The notes: generated from the sequence alone by a model not told the origin. Numbered from the stretch's first letter, positions 55,801 through 64,000 are shown. The stretch: 64,000 nucleotides of DNA from JAGQOZ01 sp041399205 (GCA_041399205.1 JAWKTK010000003.1:248001-312000); one strand, 5' to 3'. A program made the numbers and translations.

Positions 55801-56997
55801 GAACTGAGCGGTAAAATCGTCTGTGAAATTCGCTCCAATGACGTTGGCAGGACCTAGGTTGCTGACGACAATTTCGTATGTGATTTGTTCGCCCGGCACC
55901 ACCGAAGTCAAGTTATTGGTCTTGGTCACCGCCAAATCACTGCCGGCCGGGTTGTTGAAATCGGCTTGTTTCGGACCAATCACGCCAATGACGTCAATCT
56001 GTCCGTCCGCCGAACTGATGCCGCTGCCAATCTCCAACTGAATGGCGTCCACGTTGTCAGGCGTCACCGGACCGACAAAGTCCGAAAATGGGATGAACAG
56101 ATATCCTGACGCGGTCCCGTCCGTAACTGGGATCGCTCCGGATGCAGTCGAAACGTTGCCGAAACCTCCCTGGAAGAGACTCACGGTCACCGTCTCGCCA
56201 GCCCCCGTCGGATCAATACCAAGTCGAAATGCCAAGCCCGTATTCACGCCACCATTGGTCAAGTCACGACCGCCCAATCCCATAGTGGGCGTCGGATTGG
56301 AGTCGTTGTCAATGCCGTCCCAGGTGACAACACTTTGTCCCACTACGCCCGACGAGGAATCAAACTGCAAGACGTCCAAGCCAAACGCGTTGACTCGCAA
56401 ATCCACTTCTCCAGCACCGGAAGTCAATGCGGCAAACAGATCTCGCTCTCGCCCAATAATCTCGGTTTCATCTGTCAGCTGTAGCGTACTGCCGTCGGAA
56501 GCTGGCGCCGGTGAAGTCGCGGTCACGACTTGATTTGTTTCGAACGAATCAATCAGCAAGTCAACGTCGCCGGGCGTCACGAGACTGCTGGTCATGGCTG
56601 CCAGCGAAACAGACCCAATCGTTTGCCCGGGCTGAAACACAAAGTACGAAGCGGTACCATCTAGATTGTCAAAGCAGTATTCGCCGTTGACATCGGTCAG
56701 CTGGTCAACACCGACCTGCACATCGTCCGTGCCCTGTTCAAAGATTCCGTCCCCGTCGTCCAGATACAGTTGCACCGTGGCGTTGGCAATTTCTTCACCG
56801 GCCGTGTATGCCAGATTGTTGTCATCGTCCTTAAAGACCATACCGGTGATGGCAGGACCTACCGTGCTGGACGCTAACACACGACGATGCTCCAGCGATT
56901 CCAGCGAAAGAATCCCCGCTGTTTTTCGGCAATCTCGCTTGGCAAACTGTTTTCGAATTCGTTTCTGTGAGACGAACCGGGGTGTTTTCCGTAACAT
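52834..56997 (-). CDS. Large extracellular protein: SdrD_B-like, shared unnamed domain, seven DUF11 repeats, SdrD_B
   Basis: 1387 residues from the ATG at 56997 (MLRKTPRFVS), preceded by GGAGAG; the frame is open to 57096. The N-terminus carries the planctomycete export motif LSLESLEHRRVLAS. An SdrD_B-like domain follows (about 50-150), then a region matching the convergent paralogue (about 170-345, LRVNAFGLDVLQFD, VTWDGIDNDSNPTPTMGLGG). Next are seven DUF11-type repeats, each beginning like DLVITKTDNVTTVVPGESV, and a last SdrD_B domain (GKVYLDNNRNGTFDSGDDP). The acidic, Thr/Asn-rich composition fits a calcium-binding cell-surface stalk or adhesin. It is intact over more than 4 kb. Confidence 0.9.
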   Translation of the reverse strand: MLRKTPRFVSQKRIRKQFAKRDCRKTAGILSLESLEHRRVLASSTVGPAITGMVFKDDDNNLAYTAGEEIANATVQLYLDDGDGIFEQGTDDVQVGVDQLTDVNGEYCFDNLDGTASYFVFQPGQTIGSVSLAAMTSSLVTPGDVDLLIDSFETNQVVTATSPAPASDGSTLQLTDETEIIGRERDLFAALTSGAGEVDLRVNAFGLDVLQFDSSSGVVGQSVVTWDGIDNDSNPTPTMGLGGRDLTNGGVNTGLAFRLGIDPTGAGETVTVSLFQGGFGNVSTASGAIPVTDGTASGYLFIPFSDFVGPVTPDNVDAIQLEIGSGISSADGQIDVIGVIGPKQADFNNPAGSDLAVTKTNNLTSVVPGEQITYEIVVSNLGPANVIGANFTDDFTAQFTNPSYTSVVNSGTVTGNTASGTGNIDDTLDMTAGSSVTYTVTGTVAPNASGTLDNTAIVRPGNGMLDLDGTNNAATDSDPLVPTVDLTITKDDGVTEVDSGGSLTYQIVVTNNGPSDVVGATITDTFPTELDNVAYTSTTTGTVAGNTASGSGSISDTVDMTVGSTITYTVTADVLPSARTSVTNTATVSAPNGTVELDDTNNTATDIDTVNSPVDLQITKTDNVTNVVSGETLTYQIVVTNNGPSSVTGAVISDAFPAELTNVSYTSTTTGTVAGNTSSGTGSILDTVDMTVGSSITYTVTGTVTSSAQGDVTNTATVDPPNDTTETNVDNNSATDIDTIINQIDLEIVKSNSTDTVQAGGQVNYQIVVTNNGPSDAFNAQIDDALPANLTNVSYTSTTTGTVSGNTASGSGNISDTVDMTVGSTITYAVTATVVDGATGTIENTATVTPSSANIETDPDNNTSSETDTIPEIFDLAIVKTNGVTEVTPGETLTYQITVSNEGTAAVSGATVADSFPSSLTNVSFTSTTTGGASGNTASGSGNISDTVNLPVGSTIVYSVSGTVSPSATGQISNTATVASPTSVTETNLDNNSSTHIDTLTPEVDLVITKTDNVTTVVPGESVTYDIVVRNQGPSTVTGATVSDTFPATLTNVSFTSSVTGTASGNTSSGTGNISDTVTMAPGSEIRYTVTATVVSSATGTLVNTATVTAPNGVTETNSANNSSTDTDTLTPQVDLRITKTDNKTNVSPGDTSTYTIVVTNNGPSDAPGTRIQDTFPADLTNVSFTSTASGGATGNSSGNGSLNETVSMPSGSSITYTVTTTVVGDPDNDQISNTATVTAGSTVTETNTSNNTATDVDTIDLALASITGKVYLDNNRNGTFDSGDDPISGVEVILEQNGAEVDRVLTDANGNYLFDQLQPGTYTVSEVQPTAFLDGEEEVTGSIGAVAADDVFSVELQAGETATGLNFGESTRRISKRDLLASSFAS

Positions 56998-57306
56998 GTA
57001 ATCTCTCCGAATGATGTCAGAACCATTCGCCAATGAATTGCCTCGTAATCCATACGGCGCAATGCACGCGTCCTTTTTCGCTTGACCATGAACCAACGGT
57101 CCGGCTTCCGATATTGAATCGGAGCTTGCGCCGCTATATCTTTCGCAAATGGCTATTTCTGCGTGGCTTTTCCAGGTTGACTGTCAGTGCAAAAGAAAGC
57201 AGCGGTAAAGTTTGCCAGGGCGTTACTGTCGGAATAGTTGGCGGCGCGTGTCTAGCGACAGCGTATTCCAGATGGGCTACGACTTTGGCGAACGACCTGA
57301 ATTTGG
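56998..57306. other. Intergenic region
   Basis: 309 bp between two minus-strand genes, upstream of the large DUF11 protein. It should hold that gene's promoter. No other feature is recognisable. Confidence 0.3.
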
Positions 57307-59484
57307 CTACGCCGCCGTCACGCGAATAATGATGCCTTTAAAGGCGGGCGTTTTTGAACTGGGGTCAGCTGTTCGAGGCACCAAGACGTTGGCTTCGGGA
57401 TAATACATCAAGGCGTTGCCCGGACGAATTTTGTCGAACGAACGGATACGAAATCCTTCCATCACGCCGACGGAACTTTCGATGCGAACCAACTGATCGT
57501 GCTGAAGCCCCAGTCGTTGGATATCCTCAGAATGCACCAGCACCACGTCGCGCCGCTCCTGACCTCGATACAAATCGTACTCTTCGTACACCACGGTGTT
57601 GAATTGGCCTTCGCTGCGGACCGTCATCAAACGAAGTTCGGTCCCCGTCCCTTTCAGTTCCGGAATGGTGTACGCATGCAAACGAGCTCGACCGCTTTCG
57701 GTCGGAAAGACCGGCTTGTGCAACGTCCTGCCGCGAATCTGAAACTCCTCTTTGGTCTTCTCGATTTGTTCAATCTTCTCCCAGCCCGGGATCACTCGCG
57801 CAATGGCCGTGCGAATGCGTCCGGTTTCGTTCAACTGGTTCCAGTCCAACGGTGTGTCTCCCAGGACCGATTTTCCCAACCGCGACACAATTTCCACTTC
57901 GCTCTTGGGACCGGTGTGCCGCGCTTTCCCGCCGTCGCTGAGCCGCACCAGGTTGAACATCGATTCTTGGGTGGTGGGCTGAGGCTCTTCGTCCCGAGCC
58001 AACACGGGCAGGATGATCGTTTCCTGTCCCACTCCATGCGCATGACCGGTGTTCAGCGTAGTGCTGAGATAAACGATTTGTTCAAGCTTATTCAGTGAAT
58101 CGGCGGCAAACTGAGCGTCGGGGTTCGAACCACAAAGGTTTCCGCCCAGACACAAACCGAATCGCATGAAGCCAGCGTGCGCCGCTTCCATACAAGCCAG
58201 CGTATCGAGCCCCTTGGTGGTGGGCAGCTTCACGTCGAAGTGATCTTCCAGCCCTTGAAAAATCGCTTCTTTCAGCTGTGGCGTGACGCCCACCGAACCG
58301 ATTCCCTGCACATTGGAATGGCCTCGAATCGGCATCAGCCCGGCGTTTGGACGCCCTATCATCGCTCGGAGCAACGCCAAGTTCACAACCGCCTGCACGT
58401 TTTGTACGCCGTGAACATGGTGAGTGATACCCATCGTCCAGCTAAACACCGCGTTCTTGGATTTGGCGTAGACATCCGCAATGGCGTTCATCTGCTGACG
58501 ATCAACGCCCGACTTGCGTTCTAGTTCGCTCCAATCTTGTTCGGCCAAAAACTGCAGATACGATTCCGCATCGTCGCAATGTTCGCGTAGAAATTTTTCG
58601 TCATGAACGCCCATTTCCACAATGCGTTTGGCCACCCCGGTCAATAGAGCCAGGTCGCCGCCAATATGTGGCTGGACGTACAGAGAAGCAATTTTGGTCC
58701 CGAACAACAGACTGATGGGGTCACTGGGAACTTTGAAGTTCACCAATCCCGTCTCGACCACGGGATTGATGACCACAATTTGTCCGCCCTTGCGGCGAAT
58801 GTTCTTCATGGTGGTCATCAGTCGAGGATGATTGCTGGCGGGATTGCCACCAATCACAAACAACACATCGGCATGTTCCACGTCTTCTAACACAATCGAC
58901 GCGGTACCATTGCCAATGCTGCTGGTCAATCCTACTCCGCTGGCCTGATGACAATAGTAACTACAATTGTTGACGTTGTTGGTGCCGTATAAACGAGCAA
59001 ACAATTGCAGCAGGAAGCCCGCTTCATTCGAACTGCGACCGCTGAAGTAGAAGAAAGATTCGTCGGGCGAAATCGCTTTCAGTTTGTCAGCAATGGCGCT
59101 GAAAGCAGCCGACCACGTGATCGGTTCGTAATGCTTGTCGCCATGTCGGTAGCGAACCGGGTGAATCAATCGCCCAGAATATTCCAACTGTTGAGGCGTC
59201 ATTTGTCGAAGTTGATCGATCGTGGTGGTGGCCCAAAAATCGGGTTGGATGCCGGGCTGCATGTCGGCCGCCATCGCTTGCAAGGATTTCTTGCAAACTT
59301 CCGGGAACGAACCTCGTTCATTGACCATGCCGCCTTTCTGGCCACCCATGCCTACAGCACAGGTCTTGCACGCGTTCTTGGAACGCATCGCTTTCCACAG
59401 CTTGGCAATGCCGCCAACTTCTCGAGATTTCTTCCAGGTGTAGCGAATCGCTTGCCAACCACCACCCGATTTAGGAAACCGCAT
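57307..59484 (-). CDS. FdhF/YdeP-type molybdopterin oxidoreductase
   Basis: 725 residues from the ATG at 59484 (MRFPKSGGGW); the frame is open to 59613. It belongs to the molybdopterin-guanine-dinucleotide family of E. coli YdeP and FdhF: ACKTCAVGMGGQKGGM near the start, YYCHQASGVGL, FVIGGNPASNHPRL and the C-terminal cofactor-binding domain (from about 590). The full FdhF Cys cluster set is reduced and no selenocysteine TGA is present, as in YdeP-like proteins. Reaction uncertain: formate dehydrogenase-like activity is a family guess. Two MoeA-type genes for cofactor maturation lie upstream on the same strand, with a small lipoprotein between. Confidence 0.85.
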   Translation of the reverse strand: MRFPKSGGGWQAIRYTWKKSREVGGIAKLWKAMRSKNACKTCAVGMGGQKGGMVNERGSFPEVCKKSLQAMAADMQPGIQPDFWATTTIDQLRQMTPQQLEYSGRLIHPVRYRHGDKHYEPITWSAAFSAIADKLKAISPDESFFYFSGRSSNEAGFLLQLFARLYGTNNVNNCSYYCHQASGVGLTSSIGNGTASIVLEDVEHADVLFVIGGNPASNHPRLMTTMKNIRRKGGQIVVINPVVETGLVNFKVPSDPISLLFGTKIASLYVQPHIGGDLALLTGVAKRIVEMGVHDEKFLREHCDDAESYLQFLAEQDWSELERKSGVDRQQMNAIADVYAKSKNAVFSWTMGITHHVHGVQNVQAVVNLALLRAMIGRPNAGLMPIRGHSNVQGIGSVGVTPQLKEAIFQGLEDHFDVKLPTTKGLDTLACMEAAHAGFMRFGLCLGGNLCGSNPDAQFAADSLNKLEQIVYLSTTLNTGHAHGVGQETIILPVLARDEEPQPTTQESMFNLVRLSDGGKARHTGPKSEVEIVSRLGKSVLGDTPLDWNQLNETGRIRTAIARVIPGWEKIEQIEKTKEEFQIRGRTLHKPVFPTESGRARLHAYTIPELKGTGTELRLMTVRSEGQFNTVVYEEYDLYRGQERRDVVLVHSEDIQRLGLQHDQLVRIESSVGVMEGFRIRSFDKIRPGNALMYYPEANVLVPRTADPSSKTPAFKGIIIRVTAA

Positions 59485-59661
59485 CTTTCGTTCGATCCTT
59501 GTTGCGCAAAACGTTTTGACTGGACAAGACAGTTTAGTTCGAAAACGAATTTCCGTGCATTCCAGCGCATGAAAAAAGGCGAATGTTGCCATTCGCCTTT
59601 GTGATCGTTTCATTGCTTCTTAGACCAAATCAACTTGGCCTAAAAAGCCGATCGCCGAGGA

Positions 59662-59868
59662 CTACTCTTCGTCGCCCGAAACTGCGTCAACCGCGCCGTC
59701 TACAGCGTCGCCAACAGCGTCTGCTGCATCACCGGCTGCGTCACCAACCTTTTCGGCACCGTCTTGAACGGCAGTAGCAGCGTCCGAAGCCGCTTCTTCT
59801 GCTGGTTGGCAACCAACGGTCGCAAAAGTCAAACCAGCCAAAACCAAGAAAAATTTAACCAATTTCAT
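59662..59868 (-). CDS. Small lipoprotein with Ala/Asp repeat region
   Basis: 68 residues. The signal MKLVKFFLVLAGLTFATVGC ends in a lipobox Cys at 20. The mature part is an Ala/Asp/Gly/Val repeat (DAAGDAADAVGDAVDG), acidic, probably helical. Similar short lipoproteins are frequent in planctomycetes; function unknown. It lies between the Mo oxidoreductase and the MoeA fusion on the same strand. The hairpin at 59906-59927 precedes its start. Confidence 0.85.
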   Translation of the reverse strand: MKLVKFFLVLAGLTFATVGCQPAEEAASDAATAVQDGAEKVGDAAGDAADAVGDAVDGAVDAVSGDEE

Positions 59869-59905
59869 AATTCGTTACTCCAATGAGTCTAGAAAAAACG
59901 TGAAC

Positions 59906-59927
59906 GGCGACCTAAAAGCAGGTCGCC
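59906..59927 (-). terminator. Hairpin before the small lipoprotein, possible moeA terminator
   Basis: Perfect 8-bp stem GGCGACCT / AGGTCGCC with a six-base loop. On the minus strand a T-run (TTTTTT) begins eight bases after the stem. It would end the transcript of the MoeA fusion and isolate the lipoprotein gene. Confidence 0.5.
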
Positions 59928-60131
59928 AGGTGTTTCGCTATTGGATGGAGGATCTTGCGGGCTGGTTTATTCCCGAATTTTTGAAATTCTTCCAAAAGCG
60001 GCTTTTTCGCGTTTTCCCAGTCTCTTTTGTTTTTTTGTTGTCGGTAGACTCTGCGTAAGGCACAGAGTTTCACTTTCCTTGGCTCAATTATCAAGCCATT
60101 TTGGTCGCACGCAAAGATTTGCGGATTCTGG

Positions 60132-62114
60132 TCAACCCCGAGTTCCACTTCCGTCGGTTGCCAATCCCAATTCGGCCAATTCGTTGCGAATGGCCGGATC
60201 ACTCAGCAGTTCAATCAAACGCCGTAAAGCCGGACGCTGCCGTCGCATTTTGGGGACCACCAAATCGTACTGTTCGTCACAGATCGGCAAGAAACCCAAT
60301 CCGGATCGTTCTGCCACGCTTTTGATTGCCACGCCCCAGTCGGCTCGATGCTGTACCACCGCCGTGACCACGGCATTGTGACTGTTCGCTTGCACGGCAT
60401 ATCCCGGCGGCTTCTGTTGTGACAATAGTTGGTCAATCAGAATCCGAGTGCCACTGCCTTGATTCCGGTTGATCATCAGACATTTTTCATCGGCCAGCGC
60501 GTTGCGAACCGCCTGTTGAACCGATCGCCCTTCAAAACGAGCGTCCTCGGGGCGAAACACCAGTCCTTGCTGTCTCCCGTAACCTCGAATCCAATCCAGC
60601 GACGCATCTAAGAACGGCCGATTGTATTCGCCCGTGACCGCGTCCATCAAATGAATACCCGCCACATCACATTCTGCTCGTTTGGCCGCCAGTAACCCGG
60701 CGGTGGAACCGACTGCCAAAAACTTGGTCTGAAAACCTTCGGCTTGTAGGCGACTCAGCAACCGATCTAGTCCAATACAGTGGCTGCCAATGACCACCAA
60801 GTCCGCTAGTTTCAATCCTTGTCCCAGCAACTGCACGGAAACTGTTTCGCCCGCGTCTAAAATTTCCTGGTGACGGCCAATGGTCACAAACCCGTCGGCG
60901 TGACTGAACGTAGTGACCGACCCTGACCCTTTTCCCATCGGGTAGGCCACGTATTGATGCGATTCGGAATGTGGAGCGTCCGAATCGACTTGTTCCACTA
61001 GACCCACTAAGACGTATTCGGTTCGACCGATTTCCGAATTGACTTTAAGCGCCATCGTAGCACGCACGGACTGGACGTTTTCATCCACCGCACCCGCCAA
61101 GCGACGAATTACCGGTGCTACAAATTCATGAAACGTAAACACGGCCGATGTCGGAAAGCCGGGTAAAATAACGACAGGTTTTTGATCCTGCGCGGCCAAG
61201 CATATCGGTTTCCCCGGCTTCAATGCCACACCATGAGCAACAATGCCGGGCCGATCCAGTTCTTTCACCACCAAGTAAGACAAATCGCCCGCACCCTTGC
61301 TGGTTCCGCCGGACAGCAGCACTACATCGCATGCGGCAAGGGCGTCGTTCAACACGTTGCGCAACTGATCGACATGATCGTGCACAATGCCGTAGCGAAC
61401 CGGTTGTCCGCCTAATTCGATCACCGCGTCTGCCAAAATCTGAGCGTTGGAATCGAAGACCAAACCGGGCTGCATGGTCGAATCGGGCGAAATAATTTCG
61501 TCTCCAGTAGAAATGATGGCGACTTTCGGCTTCTGCCAAACGGTCACTTGATGATGGCCAATGGCAGCCAACACGCCCGTTTCGCGACTCGTCAGTTTTT
61601 GGCCTACTCGCAGCAACGTTTCACCACTACCAATATCGGTGCCCGCAAAGGTGATTCCAAATCCAGGCGAAACCGCCTTCCGCACCACCACGGTGCCATC
61701 CACCACATCGGCATGTTCCACCATCACAATGGCGTTTGCTCCACGAGGCACCATGCCGCCGGTGGCAATATTCACAGCCACGCCGGACATTACATTGGTT
61801 TGGGGAATAACTGCCGTGGCGATGACTTCGTCTGCCAAGGTCAGCGTCTTGGGAGTGTGTTCCGCAGCGCCAAACGTGTCTTCTGCTCGAACCGCAAAGC
61901 CGTCCAAATTCGATCGATCAAACGAAGGGACATCCACCCGAGCCACCACGTTTTCTGCCAAGATTCGCCCCAGTGCCTCGGACAACGGAACCACTTCGCT
62001 GCGAATCGGAGCCAAGCGAATAGCAGACCGGAAGCGAAGTTCCGCTTGGTCACGATCAATGACGTTCAGAAACTGAGTCTGTTTGGAGGCGGACGAAGCG
62101 GGCGAATCAGCCAT
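60132..62114 (-). CDS. MoeA fused to a periplasmic-binding-type domain
   Basis: 660 residues from the ATG at 62114 (MADSPASSAS); the frame is open to 62177. The N-terminal 400 residues are MoeA (LGRILAENVVARVDVPSFDRS, MVPRGANAIVMVEH, AIISTGDEIISPD, DVVLLSGGTSKGAGD). The C-terminal part (about 440-655) is the PBP_like substrate-binding domain found in MoeA-type molybdenum proteins (IGSHCIGLDRLLSRL, NQGSGTRILIDQLL, WGVAIKSVAERSGLGFLP). Known role: Mo insertion into molybdopterin; the binding domain may sense molybdate or the cofactor. It overlaps the upstream moeA by eight bases (62107-62114). Confidence 0.9.
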   Translation of the reverse strand: MADSPASSASKQTQFLNVIDRDQAELRFRSAIRLAPIRSEVVPLSEALGRILAENVVARVDVPSFDRSNLDGFAVRAEDTFGAAEHTPKTLTLADEVIATAVIPQTNVMSGVAVNIATGGMVPRGANAIVMVEHADVVDGTVVVRKAVSPGFGITFAGTDIGSGETLLRVGQKLTSRETGVLAAIGHHQVTVWQKPKVAIISTGDEIISPDSTMQPGLVFDSNAQILADAVIELGGQPVRYGIVHDHVDQLRNVLNDALAACDVVLLSGGTSKGAGDLSYLVVKELDRPGIVAHGVALKPGKPICLAAQDQKPVVILPGFPTSAVFTFHEFVAPVIRRLAGAVDENVQSVRATMALKVNSEIGRTEYVLVGLVEQVDSDAPHSESHQYVAYPMGKGSGSVTTFSHADGFVTIGRHQEILDAGETVSVQLLGQGLKLADLVVIGSHCIGLDRLLSRLQAEGFQTKFLAVGSTAGLLAAKRAECDVAGIHLMDAVTGEYNRPFLDASLDWIRGYGRQQGLVFRPEDARFEGRSVQQAVRNALADEKCLMINRNQGSGTRILIDQLLSQQKPPGYAVQANSHNAVVTAVVQHRADWGVAIKSVAERSGLGFLPICDEQYDLVVPKMRRQRPALRRLIELLSDPAIRNELAELGLATDGSGTRG

Positions 62115-63390
62115 ACAGCCACACCTGCACTTTCGTCTCTTCCGCAAAACCTTCACTGTCTTCCGGAATAATGACAAAGCCGTCGGCGCGAGTGGTAGAA
62201 CTCAAAATCGACGCGCCGGCAATGGCAATGGGAACAATTAGGCCATCGTCTCGCAGGGTGACTCGAGCGTAATCGACTCGGCCTACCTGTGAAACCAACT
62301 TACGTTCCAACGTGCCGACGGTGGATGGATACGGCCAATCGGTGCTGCGACCGGTAAGCTTACGGATCGCTCGGCCTGCAAAAAAGTCGTACGAACACAA
62401 ACAGGACACCGGATTGCCGGGCAACAAAAAGACGAATCGGCCGTCTAGCGTTCCCATGCCGGAGGGACTACTGGGGCGCATCGCCAAACCATGAATGGCC
62501 AACGTGCCATGTTCGGCCAACAACCGAGGTGCGTGGTCTTCTTGGCCCACGCTGGAACCGCCGGAAACCAGCACCACGTCCACTTCGTCCGACATGGCGG
62601 CCAAGATCGATTCGGGCTGATCTGGGATGATATCGTCGTTGGTCACAACGCCTCCGTCGCGTTCGACCAACGCTCGCAGCATGGGTCCGTTGGCGTCGGC
62701 AATCTGGTAACCGCGAGGTGTTGTTCCTTTGGGCAGTAGTTCGTTTCCAGTCACGATAATACGCACTCGCGGCCGACGAATCACCGGCACTTGGCTCACG
62801 CCCATGGAAGACATCACACCTAAATCTTGAGGCCGAATCAAACGACCAGCGGCGAGCACCGTACTGTTTCGCTGAATGTCTTCGCCTGGATAGCCGACAT
62901 GCTTTTGCGGCGAAACATCGGCCAAAACTTGAATCGTTTGATCGTCAATGCGCTGCGTCTTCTCCACGGGAATCACCGCGTCAGCTCCGTCCGGCATCGG
63001 CGCGCCGGTCATGATCCGCACTGCCTGTTTGCTGTGGACCCTGTTTCCGTATGGTGCTCCCGGAAGCGATTGCCCCACAACCTGCAGTGTCAGCGGGTTG
63101 TAGCTGGAGGCACCCTGAGTGTCTTCGGCCAAGACGGCGTAGCCATCCATCATTGCTCGAGCAAAACTCGGTACGTTGACTTGGCTGATGATGTCTCGAG
63201 CCAGCGTGCGGCGGATACTGGCGTCCAGTGACACGGGTTCGTCAGACAGTGGCTGCACTTGCGCATCAATCCATGCCCACGCCACGTCCACGGTTTGGCG
63301 CACGGCAAAGCCCTTCATTCGCACATCAGCCGGCGCGGGCTGGGACGCAGGTTGCGGTGCGGGCGAATTGGAATCGCGATTGCGTGTCAT
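62107..63390 (-). CDS. moeA: Molybdopterin molybdenumtransferase MoeA
   Basis: 427 residues. MoeA N, middle and C domains: RTLARDIISQVNVPSFARAM with DGYAV, GAPMPDGADAVIPVEKT, the GTP/ADP-type fold with IIVTGNELLPKG and VVLVSGGSSVGQEDH, and LPGNPVSCLCSYDFF. Known reaction: inserts molybdate into adenylated molybdopterin. The first 24 residues are Pro/Ala-rich and probably disordered. It is upstream of, and overlapping with, the MoeA fusion, so the two are translated together. Their joint presence suggests a duplication with division of labour. Confidence 0.92.
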   Translation of the reverse strand: MTRNRDSNSPAPQPASQPAPADVRMKGFAVRQTVDVAWAWIDAQVQPLSDEPVSLDASIRRTLARDIISQVNVPSFARAMMDGYAVLAEDTQGASSYNPLTLQVVGQSLPGAPYGNRVHSKQAVRIMTGAPMPDGADAVIPVEKTQRIDDQTIQVLADVSPQKHVGYPGEDIQRNSTVLAAGRLIRPQDLGVMSSMGVSQVPVIRRPRVRIIVTGNELLPKGTTPRGYQIADANGPMLRALVERDGGVVTNDDIIPDQPESILAAMSDEVDVVLVSGGSSVGQEDHAPRLLAEHGTLAIHGLAMRPSSPSGMGTLDGRFVFLLPGNPVSCLCSYDFFAGRAIRKLTGRSTDWPYPSTVGTLERKLVSQVGRVDYARVTLRDDGLIVPIAIAGASILSSTTRADGFVIIPEDSEGFAEETKVQVWLYG

Positions 63391-63573
63391 GCGAACAACG
63401 TTGGCGAAGGGTGTTTATGCGAAAAATGCGGATCAAACTTGGCGTTCGACCCGCATTCTGAAAAACCAATTGCATTTCGTCGATTTCGCCAGCAACGCCA
63501 AGTGTCACGCTGTTGGCAAGTAGTTTGTCACATCGCAATTAGACGAATTGACTTCGCCAAGCCGAACAGTTTT

Positions 63574-63600
63574 CCGCCTGAAGGCGGTACTACGAACGAG
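63574..63600. repeat. Palindromic CCGCCTGAAGGCGG repeat, second locus
   Basis: CCGCCTGAAGGCGG at 63574-63587 followed by TACTACGAACGAG, matching the copies at 4004-4125. It sits between minus-strand genes, about 30 bases after the stop of the isomerase-type gene. Short REP-like unit. Confidence 0.75.
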
Positions 63601-63629
63601 TTTGGCAGGCTCTATTTTTCACACTTGTC

Positions 63630-64000
63630 TTAGTCGCCAAACGCGGCGTCGAATTGGACGTTGCTGGGCGTGAAGTTGATCCGTTTGACAAACGCGGCTG
63701 CCTCGCGAGCACCAAATTCGCGTTCCATACCGCAGTCTTCCCATTCGACACTCAGCGGCCCGGTGTAGTTGATGTCATTCAGTGCGCGAATGATTTCTTC
63801 AAAATTCACCGCACCTCGACCAGGCGAACGGAAATCCCAGCCTCGACGATGGTCACCAAAATTCAAGTGACTGGCGATGATGCCCGACTTGCCGTTGAGC
63901 GTGGTGATGGCGTCTTTGATGTGACAGTTGTAGATTCGATCCGGGAACGCTCGGATAAATTCTACTGGATCGACACCCTGCCAATGCAAATGGCTGGGGT
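63630..64000 (-). CDS. Sugar phosphate isomerase/epimerase-type protein, C-terminal part
   Basis: About 123 residues, truncated at the window end; the frame is open through base 64000 (PSHLHWQGVDPVEFI). Motifs typical of the xylose-isomerase-like TIM barrel are visible: PSHLHWQG, NCHIKDAITT with its metal-site His, GRGAVNFEEIIRALNDINY and LSVEWEDCG with a metal-site Glu. Enzymes of this group isomerise or epimerise sugars and inositols with a divalent metal. The actual reaction cannot be told from the fragment. The C-terminus (FTPSNVQFDAAFGD) is complete. Confidence 0.85.
   Translation of the reverse strand, partial: PSHLHWQGVDPVEFIRAFPDRIYNCHIKDAITTLNGKSGIIASHLNFGDHRRGWDFRSPGRGAVNFEEIIRALNDINYTGPLSVEWEDCGMEREFGAREAAAFVKRINFTPSNVQFDAAFGD

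Noticed and set aside
52834..56997. Long plus-strand open frames inside the DUF11 gene
   Set aside because: They mirror the repeat units on the opposite strand and recur at the repeat period; no ribosome binding site or real domain is seen.
57307..59484. Selenocysteine-containing formate dehydrogenase
   Set aside because: The frame has no internal TGA and the protein follows the YdeP type.
59912..60202. Small minus-strand ORF of 96 residues after the MoeA fusion
   Set aside because: Its first part overlaps the end of the MoeA gene in another frame, and it has no recognisable protein or ribosome binding site.

Overview
The window comes from a planctomycete, most likely a marine member of the Pirellulales. 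The evidence is gene content. There is an extracellular protein whose N-terminus carries the planctomycete surface motif (LESLEHRRVLAS). There are also PEP-CTERM and DUF11/SdrD-type surface proteins, a protein kinase fused to a tubulin-like domain, a tandem-domain microcompartment shell protein, many FHA proteins and a sialate O-acetylesterase-type esterase. No rRNA or tRNA gene was seen.

Layout. 0-4 kb: the 3' end of a glycogen debranching enzyme, a membrane protein, and a TolC-type outer-membrane lipoprotein followed by a palindromic/tandem repeat. 4.2-9.4 kb: a minus-strand signalling block with a double-receiver protein, two PAS histidine kinases (one with its own receiver) and an NtrC-type sigma-54 activator. 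9.7-13.2 kb: transketolase and a secreted esterase. 13.3-16.5 kb: an arsenic operon (arsR, arsD, arsA, arsC-like) with no efflux permease in the window. 16.6-21 kb: an FHA protein, a radical SAM protein, a class II photolyase and an FHA-EAL fusion.

21-32 kb is the accessory and eroded part. An AAA ATPase gene is split by a decayed IS1634-type transposase. Next comes a serine/threonine kinase-tubulin-like fusion carrying two single-base frameshifts. A sigma-factor remnant follows, interrupted by a 126-bp MITE-like element with a perfect 8-bp target duplication. The rest is a group of small stress/detoxification-type genes (ArsR regulator, SRPBCC, DinB, DUF2461, TfoX). A second copy of the MITE family lies at 11.8 kb.

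32-51 kb is mostly ordinary: an endonuclease/phosphatase-fold membrane protein, an RbsD/FucU mutarotase, a secretin-N-domain protein with an in-frame TGA, a universal stress protein, PurQ, a BMC-T shell protein, MutY, RpiB, a Sua5-tyrosine phosphatase fusion, an NHL-repeat protein, a large VWA membrane protein with two small followers, and an L-fucose-dehydrogenase-like SDR. 51.6-57 kb holds two convergent, paralogous surface proteins sharing an unnamed domain of about 200 residues. 57-63.4 kb is a molybdenum block: an FdhF/YdeP-type oxidoreductase, a MoeA and a MoeA-substrate-binding-domain fusion. The window ends inside a sugar isomerase/epimerase-type gene.

The strongest candidates for something unusual are the ATPase plus kinase-tubulin pair, the MITE whose excision restores a reading frame, the orphan BMC-T protein, and the convergent paralogous surface proteins. 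Frameshifts cluster at 21-35 kb, so read-level verification matters before calling every one a pseudogene.
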